A stretch of DNA of 64,000 bases from contig CANMVA010000001.1 of the NCBI GenBank assembly GCA_947501355.1, positions 2,554,909 through 2,618,908 on the forward strand, read 5' to 3'. The notes beneath the pieces are model-generated. The model was given only the letters and a program-made list of their open reading frames with translations, searched no databases and was not told where the DNA came from. Shown one piece after another: positions 17,794-26,523 of the stretch; position 1 is the first letter of the stretch, and each line of letters begins with the position of its first letter. Source of the DNA: an uncultured Paracoccaceae bacterium (GTDB lineage: Bacteria; Pseudomonadota; Alphaproteobacteria; Rhodobacterales; Rhodobacteraceae). A program made the translations under genes and the position numbers.

Positions 17794-17880
17794 TGGTGCG
17801 GTCGAGAAGACTCGAACTTCCACGGGTGTTACCCCACAGCGACCTCAACGCTGCGCGTCTACCAATTCCGCCACGACCGC
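17794..17880 (-). tRNA. tRNA-Leu(GAG)
   Basis: An 87-base class II tRNA on the minus strand. Acceptor arms GCGGTCG and CGACCGC pair perfectly, followed by A and encoded CCA. The anticodon stem CAGCG/CGCTG closes the loop TTGAGGT, giving anticodon GAG. The leucine-type D-arm (TGGCGGAATTGGTAGAC) and the variable arm are present. Confidence 0.96.
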
Positions 17881-17998
17881 ACTGTCTAGGCTTGATAGCG
17901 GGGCGTATAGACCGACCAATCCACCTTGTGAAGGGAAAAATGCGCGACTTGCGCGCCTTCCACGCGCTCCGCTAAATGGCGCCGCAAAGGAGCCTTGA

Positions 17999-18661
17999 AT
18001 GGTCGAATGGATCGCCTCCCCTGACCTTGTCGATTACGACCTCGCCGTGCGCGAGATGGAGGCCCGCGCGACCGCGATTGCCACGGGTGACGCGGACGAG
18101 GCGATCTGGCTGCTGGAGCATCCCCCACTTTACACCGCTGGCACCTCCGCCAAGCGCGAAGACCTGACCGATCCCGACCGCTTTCCCGTCCACGACACCA
18201 AGCGCGGCGGCCAATACACCTATCACGGACCAGGCCAGCGCGTGGCCTACGTGATGCTCAATGTCGGCAAGCGCGGCCGCGATGTGCGCCGCTTCGTGCA
18301 AGGGCTGGAGCATTGGGTGATCGCCACCCTCGATCAGTTCAACGTCAAAGGCGAAATCCGCGAGGGGCGCGTCGGGGTCTGGGTGGCGCGCGACGACAAG
18401 CCACTGACGGCGACCGGCGCAAAACCCGAAGACAAGATCGCCGCCATCGGCGTGCGCTTGCGCAAATGGATCAGCTTCCATGGCCTGTCCATTAATGTTG
18501 AACCCGATCTGGAACATTTCACCGGCATTGTTCCCTGCGGCATCGCGGAACATGGCGTCACGTCGCTGGTCGATCTGGGCCTGCCGGTCACACTCGAAGA
18601 CGTCGATGTCGCCTTAAAAAAGACATTCCCGACTGTCACAGAGCTGCAAAAACCTGAGTAA
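17999..18661 (+). CDS. lipB: Octanoyl-[acyl-carrier-protein] transferase (lipoyl synthesis)
   Basis: A 220-residue enzyme that moves octanoyl groups from ACP to the lipoyl domains of 2-oxoacid dehydrogenases. Family motifs: [25 protein letters not shown], the catalytic-lysine region [13 protein letters not shown] and the acyl-carrying Cys in [13 protein letters not shown]. Length is usual. It is followed 11 bases later by a methyltransferase gene on the same strand, and tRNA-Leu lies divergently upstream. Confidence 0.96.
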   Translation: MVEWIASPDLVDYDLAVREMEARATAIATGDADEAIWLLEHPPLYTAGTSAKREDLTDPDRFPVHDTKRGGQYTYHGPGQRVAYVMLNVGKRGRDVRRFVQGLEHWVIATLDQFNVKGEIREGRVGVWVARDDKPLTATGAKPEDKIAAIGVRLRKWISFHGLSINVEPDLEHFTGIVPCGIAEHGVTSLVDLGLPVTLEDVDVALKKTFPTVTELQKPE

Positions 18662-18671
18662 CGAGGATCCC

Positions 18672-19202
18672 ATGTCGCGCCGAGACGAGTTGATCGCCCA
18701 ATACCGCCACATTCACGAGACCAAGACCTATGGCCGCTCGTCGGAAGTGATGGTGGGCTATATTCAGCGCCCGCTGGACGACATCCCGAAAATCCGCTCG
18801 GTCCTTGATTTCGGCTGCGGGCAGTCGCGGCTGGTGGATTGGATGGGCGCGATCAATGACGCGAAGGTCTACCGCTACGATCCGGCGATCCCCGAATTTG
18901 CCGAAATGCCGGCGGACAAGGTCGATCTGGTGATCTGCACCGACGTGATGGAGCATATCCCCGAAGAAGACATCGACGACCTTTTCGCCACGATCCGGGG
19001 CCTCTCCAAACACGCGTTTTTTAATATCTCGGTGCGCGAAGCCAAGGAAATCCTGCCCAACGGCGCAAACGCCCATTGCACCGTGCAGCCGCCCCCTTGG
19101 TGGCGCAAACGCCTGCTGAAACACTTCCGTGTGGTGCGCCGCACGCGGTCCCCGGACCCCACAGCCGTCAGCTTCCTGACCTGGCCCGAGGCAAAAGACT
19201 GA
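18672..19202 (+). CDS. SAM-dependent methyltransferase domain protein
   Basis: A 176-residue protein with a short Rossmann core: motif I VLDFGCGQSRLVD (about 44-56), an acidic strand-2 end at YRYDPAIPEF, and motif IV-like LVICTDVMEHIPEEDI. The C-terminal half has a basic WWRKRLLKHFRVVRRTR stretch. It is shorter than most methyltransferases, and the substrate is unknown. Position after lipB suggests co-transcription, but no functional link is known to me. Confidence 0.75.
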   Translation: MSRRDELIAQYRHIHETKTYGRSSEVMVGYIQRPLDDIPKIRSVLDFGCGQSRLVDWMGAINDAKVYRYDPAIPEFAEMPADKVDLVICTDVMEHIPEEDIDDLFATIRGLSKHAFFNISVREAKEILPNGANAHCTVQPPPWWRKRLLKHFRVVRRTRSPDPTAVSFLTWPEAKD

Positions 19203-19208
19203 GCGCCT

Positions 19209-19229
19209 GCCCCGGACCTGATCCGGGGC
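19209..19229. repeat. Palindromic repeat GCCCCGGA-N5-TCCGGGGC, copy 1
   Basis: A perfect 8-bp inverted repeat with a 5-base spacer seven bases after the methyltransferase stop. A second copy with the same arms is at 31108-31128. Palindromes of this form are scattered through many alphaproteobacterial genomes. Here it could fold as a hairpin at the transcript end, although no T-run follows. Confidence 0.7.
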
Positions 19230-19290
19230 CTCTCACCAGGCCACTCAGGAAGTCCTTGGTGCGAACCCAACCTCCGGCTAGTCTGGCCTC

Positions 19291-19767
19291 ATGAAACGTC
19301 TGATCCTCCTCGCCGGAACCCACCTCGCCACTCTCGCTGCAGGTTTTGCTCTAGGCATCTACCTGCTCCCGATCCTGACAGCCCCTCCCTCCCCGGATGA
19401 GGCACTGCTTAGTGAAATGGCGCAATCGGCCACCTATTCAGCGGATATTCAGGAAGACCTGCCCGGCAATGATCGGCTCCATTGGGGCGAAGGGCGCATC
19501 AGCCTGACCGCCACCCAAATCGTGCATGAAGGGCGTCTGGCCCCAGGTCCGGATTACAGGCTCTATCTGGTGCCAGACTTCGTCGACCACGAGGACGCGT
19601 TTGAGCCGCTCAGAGACAGCTCCCGTGTGATCGGCAAGATCGATACGTTCGGCGGCTTCATTCTGGACCTGCCCGGCGATGTGACACTTGAAGATTACAC
19701 AACCGTGCTGATCTGGTGCGAAGCCTTTGGCGAATTTATCGCCGTGGCCCAATACCGCGAACCGTGA
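19291..19767 (+). CDS. DM13-domain membrane-anchored protein
   Basis: A 158-residue protein with an N-terminal hydrophobic anchor or uncleaved signal (about 5-30) and a DM13 domain (about 55-157). The segment GRISLTATQIVHEGRLAPGPDYRLYLVP, followed by the Trp-Cys pair in VLIWCEAFGEFIAVAQY, matches the DM13 fold, which is proposed to act in electron transfer. The single Cys and the absence of a heme motif leave the role open. It runs convergently towards a small secreted-protein gene with a shared hairpin between them. Confidence 0.8.
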   Translation: MKRLILLAGTHLATLAAGFALGIYLLPILTAPPSPDEALLSEMAQSATYSADIQEDLPGNDRLHWGEGRISLTATQIVHEGRLAPGPDYRLYLVPDFVDHEDAFEPLRDSSRVIGKIDTFGGFILDLPGDVTLEDYTTVLIWCEAFGEFIAVAQYREP

Positions 19768-19772
19768 CGCTA

Positions 19773-19810
19773 GAAACAAAAACGCGCGGGCCGTTTCTCA
19801 CAGCCCGCGC
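19773..19810 (-). terminator. Terminator between convergent DM13 and small secreted protein genes
   Basis: A perfect 8-bp stem GCGCGGGC/GCCCGCGC with an 11-base loop at 19784-19810. On the minus strand it is followed by GTTTTTGTTTC, so it is a good intrinsic terminator for the small secreted protein gene (stop at 19848). It may also act for the plus-strand DM13 transcript. Confidence 0.75.
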
Positions 19811-19847
19811 CCACACTCGCAACACTCATCAGATGACGCGCAGCGCG

Positions 19848-20159
19848 TTACATCTGCCGGTCAAGAACAGCGCGCATCTCGGCGGCGCTATCGCTGTCAC
19901 CAAAGACCTGCTTTTTCTTGATAAGCTCCATGCGGGTTGCCATGTCCGATTCAAAGAACGTCATCCGCTCTGCCGCGCTCATATTGCCCAGCGCAAGCTT
20001 GATCTCGGCGGCCATCACATCACCCATCGACGTTTCCTGGACGATGATTTCAGCTGCGGAGTCGTTGCTCATCGCGAACAGTTCCTGAACCGATGTCTCT
20101 GCAAAAGCAGGCCCTGAAAAGGCGATGATTGCCGACAGGGGAATAAGTACTTTTTTCAT
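19848..20159 (-). CDS. Small secreted hypothetical protein
   Basis: A 103-residue protein not matched to a family by eye. A signal peptide (1-20, ending AFA) precedes an acidic, mostly alpha-helical mature part of about 83 residues. ATG 20159 is chosen because GGAG lies about 10 bases upstream and it starts a clean signal peptide; the frame is open further upstream to 20336 without such features. It has its own terminator. Divergent to the AraC regulator gene, so it may be a target of that regulator. Confidence 0.7.
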   Translation of the reverse strand: MKKVLIPLSAIIAFSGPAFAETSVQELFAMSNDSAAEIIVQETSMGDVMAAEIKLALGNMSAAERMTFFESDMATRMELIKKKQVFGDSDSAAEMRAVLDRQM

Positions 20160-20329
20160 TCTTGGAATACTCCATATCAGTAAACTAAGTGACTGGAAGT
20201 CTTGCACTTTTCTAACCCAGCAAAGGCATTCGGCAGGTTCGTGACAAGCTCCGATCAAGTTAACCTTAACGCCCTGCCCACCATCGCGTAGGGCCGAAGC
20301 GCCGATCTTTCTTGCCGTTCGTGCAATAT

Positions 20330-20363
20330 CCAACACACTTAGTTGAACTCACGGCAGTGTTGG
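20330..20363. promoter_or_regulatory. Inverted repeat in the divergent region before the AraC gene
   Basis: CCAACAC at 20330-20336 and GTGTTGG at 20357-20363 form a perfect 7-bp inverted repeat with a 20-base spacer, ending 36 bases before the AraC start. The spacing puts the arms on about the same face of the helix. It could be an operator for autoregulation, but AraC proteins more often bind direct repeats, so this is a weak call. Confidence 0.35.
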
Positions 20364-20398
20364 TTTGATGTGATGCGGCAGCCCAATAGGCGAGAGGC

Positions 20399-21319
20399 AT
20401 GAACAACGTCATCACACACCTGCTCGATCTGATGCGCGTGCAAAGCACCGCCTATATTGCCAAGAATCTCTCCGCGCCCTGGGGCGTCTATGTGGACGAG
20501 TATCCCAACCTCGCGCGGTTCCATTTCGTTGTCTCTGGGGCCACCTGGATCGCCATGCCCAATGGCGGCCCCGCCGAAAAGCTCAATGCAGGCGATATCG
20601 CCATTGTCCCGCGCGGCAAAGCGCACAGCTATTACGACCAGACCCCGCCGCAGGGCACCAAGCCGCGCAACTATCCCGTAGTCGGCAGACCGCCCTATTT
20701 CGAGCGGTTTCATCATGACAGCGAGGAGACTCATCTTCTCTGCGGCTATTTCGAGGTTTCCGAAACGGCCCCCGCCACGATCCTGACCCGCCTGCCTGAA
20801 TTGCTGATCGGTCGGCGCTGCCCTGCACGCTCGACCAAGACATCCGATCTGCTGGTCGATCTGGCCGCCGAAGAGCTTGCCAACCCCTCGACCGGGTTTG
20901 AAATTCGCCTCAACCGGCTGACTGAAATGCTCTGCGTGCAGACCTTGCAGACCTGGTTGGAGGAGGCTCTGGAAGACGACGACTACCTGCGTGCCTTGGC
21001 TGATCCGCGCACCAAGATCGTGCTGGATCACATCCATAGCGACCCCACCGCCGATTGGACTGTCGAAGCTCTGGCCGAGCTTTACGGCCAGTCGCGCACG
21101 GCGTTTACGTCTCATTTCAAGCGCGCAACAGGGCTGAGCCCGATGAGCTATGTGCGCCGATGGCGGCTCAAGCGCGCCTGCCAGATGCTCACGGACACGA
21201 CCCTGTCCATCGACGAGATTGCGTTCAAATCCGGCTATGCGGACAGCAACGCGTTCAACCGGGCGTTCAAACGCACCATCGGCGCATCTCCGGGGGCGTA
21301 CCGGCGGCGCGAGGGCTGA
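20399..21319 (+). CDS. AraC family transcriptional regulator with cupin-type N-terminal domain
   Basis: A 306-residue regulator. The N-terminal part (about 1-190) resembles the cupin-type sensor of AraC proteins: PRGKAHSYYD and HLLCGYFEVSE are visible. The C-terminal HTH pair runs from about 205 to 305, with LAELYGQSRTAFTSHFKRATG and the family signature IAFKSGYADSNAFNRAFKR. It precedes a gamma-butyrobetaine-hydroxylase-like gene by about 100 bases on the same strand and is divergent from a small secreted protein; either could be regulated by it. Confidence 0.9.
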   Translation: MNNVITHLLDLMRVQSTAYIAKNLSAPWGVYVDEYPNLARFHFVVSGATWIAMPNGGPAEKLNAGDIAIVPRGKAHSYYDQTPPQGTKPRNYPVVGRPPYFERFHHDSEETHLLCGYFEVSETAPATILTRLPELLIGRRCPARSTKTSDLLVDLAAEELANPSTGFEIRLNRLTEMLCVQTLQTWLEEALEDDDYLRALADPRTKIVLDHIHSDPTADWTVEALAELYGQSRTAFTSHFKRATGLSPMSYVRRWRLKRACQMLTDTTLSIDEIAFKSGYADSNAFNRAFKRTIGASPGAYRRREG

Positions 21320-21421
21320 CGGGGCGGCGATTGCCTGCCGTCAAAGCCAATGTCGCTTCCAGAACAGACGGGTCGCGATCCGCTTCGCTACCGTTTTGAA
21401 AACGCGTTGTCGGAGCCACGT

Positions 21422-22600
21422 ATGGAAGACCTGTCCCTCCCGCTCACCCCCGATTTCGATACATGGCCCCTGACGGCCCAGATCATGGCCGCCGAGGTGA
21501 TGCCGGGTGGTCATGTCCAGCTCACATGGTCCGATGGGCGCGTCGCCACCTATCACCGCCTGCTTCTGGCCGAGAACGCGACGGATGCCGACACGCTGCA
21601 CCCGTTGTCACGCGAAACGCTGAAAAGCCCGCTCGATTTTCCCGAAGGTCTTACAGCCACGAAGGCAGAGATTGCCCCGTCTGGCGCGCTTGAGGTCACG
21701 TGGTCCGACGACCTCCCGCGCGGCGCGTTTCACCCCGGCTGGCTTTATGCCCATGGCTGGAGCGCCGCCGCCCGCACCACGCCGCAACCGATCCTCTGGC
21801 GCGCGGCGGACCTTCCGGAACCCGCCACTGTCTCTGGCCCGGAGGCACTGCAAGACGACGCCGTATTTCTCCAGTTCCTGACCAATCTGCGCGACCACGG
21901 CGTGGCCCGCCTCGAAGGTCTGCCCCAGCAGGACGGCCTTCTGATCGAGATCGCCGAACGCATCGGCACCATCCGCGAGACCAATTTCGGGCGGACCTAT
22001 ACGCTCGCCATTCAGGACGACCCGACTTCGAACGCCTACACGCCCGTGGCCCTGCCTCAACATATGGATCTGTGCACGCGCGAATGCCCACCCGGTCTGC
22101 AATTCCTCTATTGTCGCGCCAATGACACCTCAGGCGGTGACGGGCTGTATTGCGATGGCTACCGCATCGCCGAAGACATCCGCGCGGAAGACCCCGACAC
22201 TTGGGAGGCGATGACCACAATCCCGTGGACCTATAACAACCGCGCCAAGACCACGTCCTACAAAGCCTCTGGTCCCATGGTCGATCTCGATGCAAACGGC
22301 CAAATCACCGCCCTGCGCTATGAAACATGGCTCCGCGCACCACTTGTGGCCGATCTTGAAACGCAAGAGCGCGCCTACACCGCCTATCGCCGCTTTGCCG
22401 AGCGCGCCCAGTCCGATGCCTATCTCATGCGCGTGCGCTACAAACCCGGCGATCTCTTTGCCTTCGACAATCGCCGCGTGCTGCATGGGCGTTCGGCCTA
22501 TGACGCTGCGGGCGGTGCGCGCTTCATCGAAGGGGTCTATGCAGACCGCGATGATCTCTATTCGGCCATCCGCGTCATAGAACGCAGCCTGCCCGCCTAA
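21422..22600 (+). CDS. Gamma-butyrobetaine hydroxylase-like 2-oxoglutarate oxygenase
   Basis: A 392-residue Fe(II)/2-oxoglutarate oxygenase of the TauD/BBOX branch. The N-terminal domain (about 20-115) has the WSDGR...YH and WSDDLPRGAFHPGWL pattern of the GBBH-like fold; the catalytic part carries the iron ligands His214 and Asp216 (QHMDLCT) and His355 (VLHGRSAYD), with Arg367 placed to bind 2-oxoglutarate. The N-terminal Cys ligands that hold zinc in characterised BBOX proteins are replaced (segment ENATDADTLHP). Carnitine-type or another trimethylamine substrate is plausible but unproven. An in-frame start at 21350 is also possible. Confidence 0.85.
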   Translation: MEDLSLPLTPDFDTWPLTAQIMAAEVMPGGHVQLTWSDGRVATYHRLLLAENATDADTLHPLSRETLKSPLDFPEGLTATKAEIAPSGALEVTWSDDLPRGAFHPGWLYAHGWSAAARTTPQPILWRAADLPEPATVSGPEALQDDAVFLQFLTNLRDHGVARLEGLPQQDGLLIEIAERIGTIRETNFGRTYTLAIQDDPTSNAYTPVALPQHMDLCTRECPPGLQFLYCRANDTSGGDGLYCDGYRIAEDIRAEDPDTWEAMTTIPWTYNNRAKTTSYKASGPMVDLDANGQITALRYETWLRAPLVADLETQERAYTAYRRFAERAQSDAYLMRVRYKPGDLFAFDNRRVLHGRSAYDAAGGARFIEGVYADRDDLYSAIRVIERSLPA

Positions 22601-22601
22601 A

Positions 22602-22708
22602 GCATTTCGAGATGATCCTGCGCCACAGATTGTCTCGAAATGCCCGCATCCATTGAGCGTGGCATGCGTTTCGACTTGAACTAATATCTCAGGTCAAAGT
22701 CGAAACGC
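22602..22708. repeat. Two large hairpins between convergent genes
   Basis: The first inverted repeat has 11-bp perfect arms (GCATTTCGAGA at 22602-22612, TCTCGAAATGC at 22633-22643). The second has 12-bp arms (GCGTTTCGACTT at 22666-22677, AAGTCGAAACGC at 22697-22708). The two are related to each other in sequence (GCRTTTCGA). They fill the gap between the oxygenase stop and the convergent serine hydrolase stop. They may be bidirectional terminators or copies of a dispersed palindromic element. Confidence 0.7.
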
Positions 22709-22709
22709 T

Positions 22710-23801
22710 TTAGTCCGGCAATTCGATCCCCAGCAGACCTGCAGCAAGCTCTGCCGCCGCCTCATCGACCATACTGTCCTTGCGCAGGTTCATCGCCGCG
22801 GCGACCGACAAGTTGCTATCGGGGAACATGATCAGGATCGCATACCACATTGTGTTCGACCCGTTATGCCAGACAACCGGCTGGTCGTAGGCTTCGGCAA
22901 ATTGCGTGACCCAGCCATAGCCATGGGTCTCCTGAACCGAGGCACGCATCTGTAGACATTCCGCTTGCGGCAAAAGCGTCTCGTCCACGCCCGAACAGGC
23001 CGCCTGGTGTGCGGTGCCCCATGTCAGCAAATCCGCAAGGCTCATATGCAGCCGCCCTGCGGGCCCCATCCAGTCGGGGTTGTCCGCCCCCTCCTTTGCC
23101 GGATCGACCGGAAAGCCTATTCCAAGCCATTTGCGATGTCCCCACGGGCTGCCCTCGGCCAAAGGCGCGCCGAACCCAAGGGACGTCATCCCCAACGGCT
23201 CCGCGATGCGCCTGCGCACCAGATCGCGCCACGCGGTGTCGGTCACCTCTTCGGCAATCACGCCCGCCAGCACGTAGCCCAGATTGGAGTATTGTTGCTC
23301 TCCGCGTCCCTCAATCGGCATTTCCCAGGCCGTCTGCAGCGCCTCGATCCGCTGCTGGCGAGGGGCATCGGATTTCCACGTGAACCCGTCCGTCACCGGC
23401 ATCCCGGCCACGTGTCGCATCAGCTCATCCAGCGTGATCTCCCCCCAACTGGGATGAAACTGCCCGACATAATCCTGCAAATACATCCCGACCGGGGCCA
23501 TCACGTCCAGACGCCCCTCCACGTGCAACTGCATGATCAGCGTCGCGGTAAAGGATTTCGTGATCGAGCCTACATGCCACAGCGCATCCTCAGCCAGAGG
23601 CGCATTCGACCAGCGATGCTGGGTGCCTGCCACGCGGGTCTGGGCGGTCTCTCCCACGAACTGGTAGCCCATGCCCACGGCATACGGGGCTGCAGCCTCT
23701 GAAAAGATCGCAATCCGGGCCTGCAATACTTCCGAACTGTCTTGCGCCATCACCGACCCCGCCAGTGCCGCGAAAATCGCAGCCGCCTTGAATGCCTGCA
23801 T
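22710..23801 (-). CDS. Secreted beta-lactamase-fold serine hydrolase
   Basis: A 363-residue protein of the class C beta-lactamase/D-aminopeptidase-like family (PF00144). Signal peptide 1-19 ending VMA. The nucleophile motif is SITK at 79-82, and YSN at 171-173 is the second motif; HNGSNTMW near residue 325 is the third (HxG). Such proteins are esterases, peptidases or wall enzymes as often as beta-lactamases, so resistance should not be assumed. ATG 23801 has AAGGAG 7 bases upstream, better than the in-frame ATG at 23849. Confidence 0.88.
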   Translation of the reverse strand: MQAFKAAAIFAALAGSVMAQDSSEVLQARIAIFSEAAAPYAVGMGYQFVGETAQTRVAGTQHRWSNAPLAEDALWHVGSITKSFTATLIMQLHVEGRLDVMAPVGMYLQDYVGQFHPSWGEITLDELMRHVAGMPVTDGFTWKSDAPRQQRIEALQTAWEMPIEGRGEQQYSNLGYVLAGVIAEEVTDTAWRDLVRRRIAEPLGMTSLGFGAPLAEGSPWGHRKWLGIGFPVDPAKEGADNPDWMGPAGRLHMSLADLLTWGTAHQAACSGVDETLLPQAECLQMRASVQETHGYGWVTQFAEAYDQPVVWHNGSNTMWYAILIMFPDSNLSVAAAMNLRKDSMVDEAAAELAAGLLGIELPD

Positions 23802-24175
23802 GTCTATCTCCTTGTCCCTTACCGCAGATCGGGACACCGGCCGCGGCAATCAAGCCCGGACCCGCCGAATTCGAGCGCAGCCAGAAAAAGCAGCCCGCCA
23901 AAGCCTCATGACGATCCCATCATAGCCGACCCAAAAGAGCGGCGTTCGGTTTGCCCGCCTCGAAATCCAGCACGAAAAGAGATGTTTGGCCGATCAGCGG
24001 CACGACAAACCTGCGTAAAATGACCCAGATCAACTGCGCCAAAATAACACGGACAAAAGCGCGCGCCAGAGTTGCTCTGTCGTGCGGAGCGCACTAGAAC
24101 GTCTCTAAACATATGCGCGATTCCGATTGCGTGTTTGCAAACAAGCTACTCCGAGATAACCACAGGAGCCCACCC
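23802..24175. other. Divergent promoter region between serine hydrolase and ctaD
   Basis: A 374-base gap with no credible gene on either strand. It must hold the promoter of ctaD and that of the serine hydrolase. I see no strong inverted repeat or recognised operator. The base composition is a little lower in GC than the neighbouring genes. Confidence 0.5.
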
Positions 24176-25852
24176 ATGGCAGACGCAGCCATTCACGGCC
24201 ACGAGCACGAAGACAATCGCGGATTTTTCACCCGCTGGTTCATGTCTACCAACCACAAAGACATTGGTATCCTTTATCTGTTTGCATCCGGCATTGTCGG
24301 CTTCATCGCGGTGGCCTTCACGGTCTACATGCGCATGGAGCTCATGGAGCCCGGCGTGCAATACATGTGCCTTGAAGGCGCGCGCCTGACCGCAGCTTCT
24401 GCGGGTGAGGTCTGCACACCCAACGGACATCTGTGGAACGTCCTGATCACCTATCACGGCGTCCTGATGATGTTCTTCGTGGTGATCCCGGCCTTGTTTG
24501 GTGGCTTCGGCAACTACTTCATGCCGCTCCAGATCGGCGCGCCCGATATGGCCTTCCCGCGTATGAACAACCTGTCTTTCTGGATGTTTATTGCTGGTGT
24601 CTGCCTCGGCGTCGCCTCCATGCTGGCCCCCGGTGGTAACGATCAGCTCGGCTCCGGCGTGGGCTGGGTGCTCTACCCGCCGCTCTCCACGAACGAAGGC
24701 GGTATGTCGATGGACCTCGCGATCTTCGCGGTTCACGTCTCCGGTGCGTCCTCGATCCTCGGCGCAATCAACATGATCACCACCTTCCTGAACATGCGCG
24801 CCCCCGGCATGACGCTGCACAAAGTGCCGCTCTTTGCCTGGTCGATCTTTGTCACAAGCTGGCTGATCCTTCTGGCACTGCCGGTTCTGGCAGGCGCGAT
24901 CACCATGCTCCTGATGGACCGCAACTTCGGGTTTTCGTTCTTTGACCCCGCAGGCGGTGGTGACCCGGTGCTCTACCAGCACATCCTGTGGTTCTTTGGC
25001 CACCCCGAGGTTTACATCATCATCCTGCCGGGCTTCGGTCTGATCAGCCACATCATCGCGACCTTCTCGCGCAAGCCGATCTTTGGCTACCTGCCGATGG
25101 TCTATGCGATGGTCGCCATCGGTGTTCTGGGCTTCGTGGTCTGGGCGCACCACATGTATACCGTGGGCATGTCGCTGACCCAGCAGTCCTACTTCATGCT
25201 GGCCACGATGGTCATCGCGGTGCCGACGGGTGTGAAAATCTTCAGCTGGATCGCCACCATGTGGGGCGGCTCGGTTGAGTTCAAAACCCCGATGCTCTGG
25301 GCCTTCGGCTTCCTGTTCCTCTTCACCGTAGGTGGTGTGACGGGTATCGTTCTGTCCCAGGCAGGTATCGACCGCGCCTATCACGACACCTACTACGTGG
25401 TTGCACACTTCCACTACGTGATGAGCCTTGGTGCCGTCTTCTGCATCTTCGCCGGGATTTACTTCTACATCGGCAAGATGTCGGGCCGTCAGTATCCTGA
25501 ATGGGCCGGTAAGCTGCACTTCTGGATGATGTTCATCGGCGCAAACCTGACCTTCTTCCCCCAGCACTTCCTGGGCCGTCAGGGCATGCCGCGTCGCTAC
25601 ATCGACTACCCGGAGGCGTTCGCTTACTGGAACTACGTCTCGTCCATCGGTGCATTCCTGTCCTTCGCGTCGTTCCTCTTCTTCATCGGTATCATCGCCT
25701 ACACCCTGCTCGCAGGCCGCCGCGTCACCGAGAACAATTACTGGAACGAATATGCCGACACGCTGGAGTGGACGCTGCCCTCGCCCCCGCCCGAGCACAC
25801 GTTCGAGCAACTTCCAAAGCAGGAAGACTGGGACAAGCAGCACGCCCATTAA
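24176..25852 (+). CDS. ctaD: Cytochrome c oxidase subunit I (aa3 type)
   Basis: A 558-residue catalytic subunit of the aa3 terminal oxidase, with twelve predicted membrane helices. Heme and copper ligands are visible: His in ITYHGVLMM (low-spin heme), [10 protein letters not shown] with the cross-linked His-Tyr pair, the double His in WAHHMYTVG (CuB), and [11 protein letters not shown] (both hemes). The Asn-rich [16 protein letters not shown] segment belongs to the D-channel. ATG 24176 has GGAG 8 bases upstream; an upstream in-frame ATG at 24113 is unlikely. The other subunits are not in this window. Confidence 0.97.
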   Translation: MADAAIHGHEHEDNRGFFTRWFMSTNHKDIGILYLFASGIVGFIAVAFTVYMRMELMEPGVQYMCLEGARLTAASAGEVCTPNGHLWNVLITYHGVLMMFFVVIPALFGGFGNYFMPLQIGAPDMAFPRMNNLSFWMFIAGVCLGVASMLAPGGNDQLGSGVGWVLYPPLSTNEGGMSMDLAIFAVHVSGASSILGAINMITTFLNMRAPGMTLHKVPLFAWSIFVTSWLILLALPVLAGAITMLLMDRNFGFSFFDPAGGGDPVLYQHILWFFGHPEVYIIILPGFGLISHIIATFSRKPIFGYLPMVYAMVAIGVLGFVVWAHHMYTVGMSLTQQSYFMLATMVIAVPTGVKIFSWIATMWGGSVEFKTPMLWAFGFLFLFTVGGVTGIVLSQAGIDRAYHDTYYVVAHFHYVMSLGAVFCIFAGIYFYIGKMSGRQYPEWAGKLHFWMMFIGANLTFFPQHFLGRQGMPRRYIDYPEAFAYWNYVSSIGAFLSFASFLFFIGIIAYTLLAGRRVTENNYWNEYADTLEWTLPSPPPEHTFEQLPKQEDWDKQHAH

Positions 25853-26397
25853 TGCCGGTCGAATGGCTCAAGAAACCAGAAACGGCCTCGGAAATTTCCG
25901 GGGCCGCTTCATTTGAGGCAGGCGACGCGCCGCTGGCCGAGGCCCATCTCTGGCCCTACCGGTCCCTGCCGCGCCGGGGCTTTGTGCTGTTCATCGTGCT
26001 CACCGTCGCGCTGATCTCTGTCCCGCTGATTTCGGTTCTTGGCACGCCCGTGCTGTGGGGCGTGCTGCCGTTCCTGATGGTCACAGTCGGCGGCGTCTGG
26101 CTCGCGATTGAGCGCAGCTACAAAGACGGTGCCATCGTCGAGGAATTGCGCGTCTGGTCCGACCACATCGCGCTCATCCGCCACAACCCCCGCAAAGCCG
26201 TCCAGGAATGGAGCGCCAACGCCTATTGGGCTGACGTGCAAATGCACGAAACCAAAGGCCCCGTCCCCCACTACATAACCCTGCGCGGCAACGACCGCGA
26301 GGTCGAAATCGGCGCATTCCTTTCCGAGGACGAACGCAAAACACTCTATCGGGATTTGCTGGCAAGCTTGCGGGTGGCACGCGCGACAACCGCTTAG
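25852..26397 (+). CDS. DUF2244 family membrane protein
   Basis: A 181-residue protein whose ATG overlaps the ctaD stop (TAATG), so it is translated after ctaD. Two hydrophobic segments (about 43-63 and 66-82) are followed by a cytoplasmic beta-rich part with ELRVWSDHIALIRHNPRK and GAFLSEDERKTLYRDLLASL, the pattern of DUF2244. The family often accompanies cytochrome oxidase genes, which suggests a role in oxidase assembly or stability; this is inference from context. Confidence 0.85.
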   Translation: MPVEWLKKPETASEISGAASFEAGDAPLAEAHLWPYRSLPRRGFVLFIVLTVALISVPLISVLGTPVLWGVLPFLMVTVGGVWLAIERSYKDGAIVEELRVWSDHIALIRHNPRKAVQEWSANAYWADVQMHETKGPVPHYITLRGNDREVEIGAFLSEDERKTLYRDLLASLRVARATTA

Positions 26398-26523
26398 AGC
26401 ATCCACAATCCTGCCAGGCTCATCGACACAACATCCATTGGACTAACCGTTCTGGCAAAGGCCGGAGTAGTCCGTCAGCCCTAAGATGTTGTATCTGTCG
26501 GCGGCAACACCGATGGTCCGGGT

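Noticed and set aside
22710..23801. Antibiotic-resistance beta-lactamase
   Set aside because: The SxxK and YSN motifs fit the whole class C-like family, most of which are esterases or peptidases; nothing here points to beta-lactam hydrolysis.
24146..25849. A 567-residue open frame antisense to ctaD
   Set aside because: Rich in His/Asp/Arg with no hydrophobic pattern; it mirrors ctaD codon bias.
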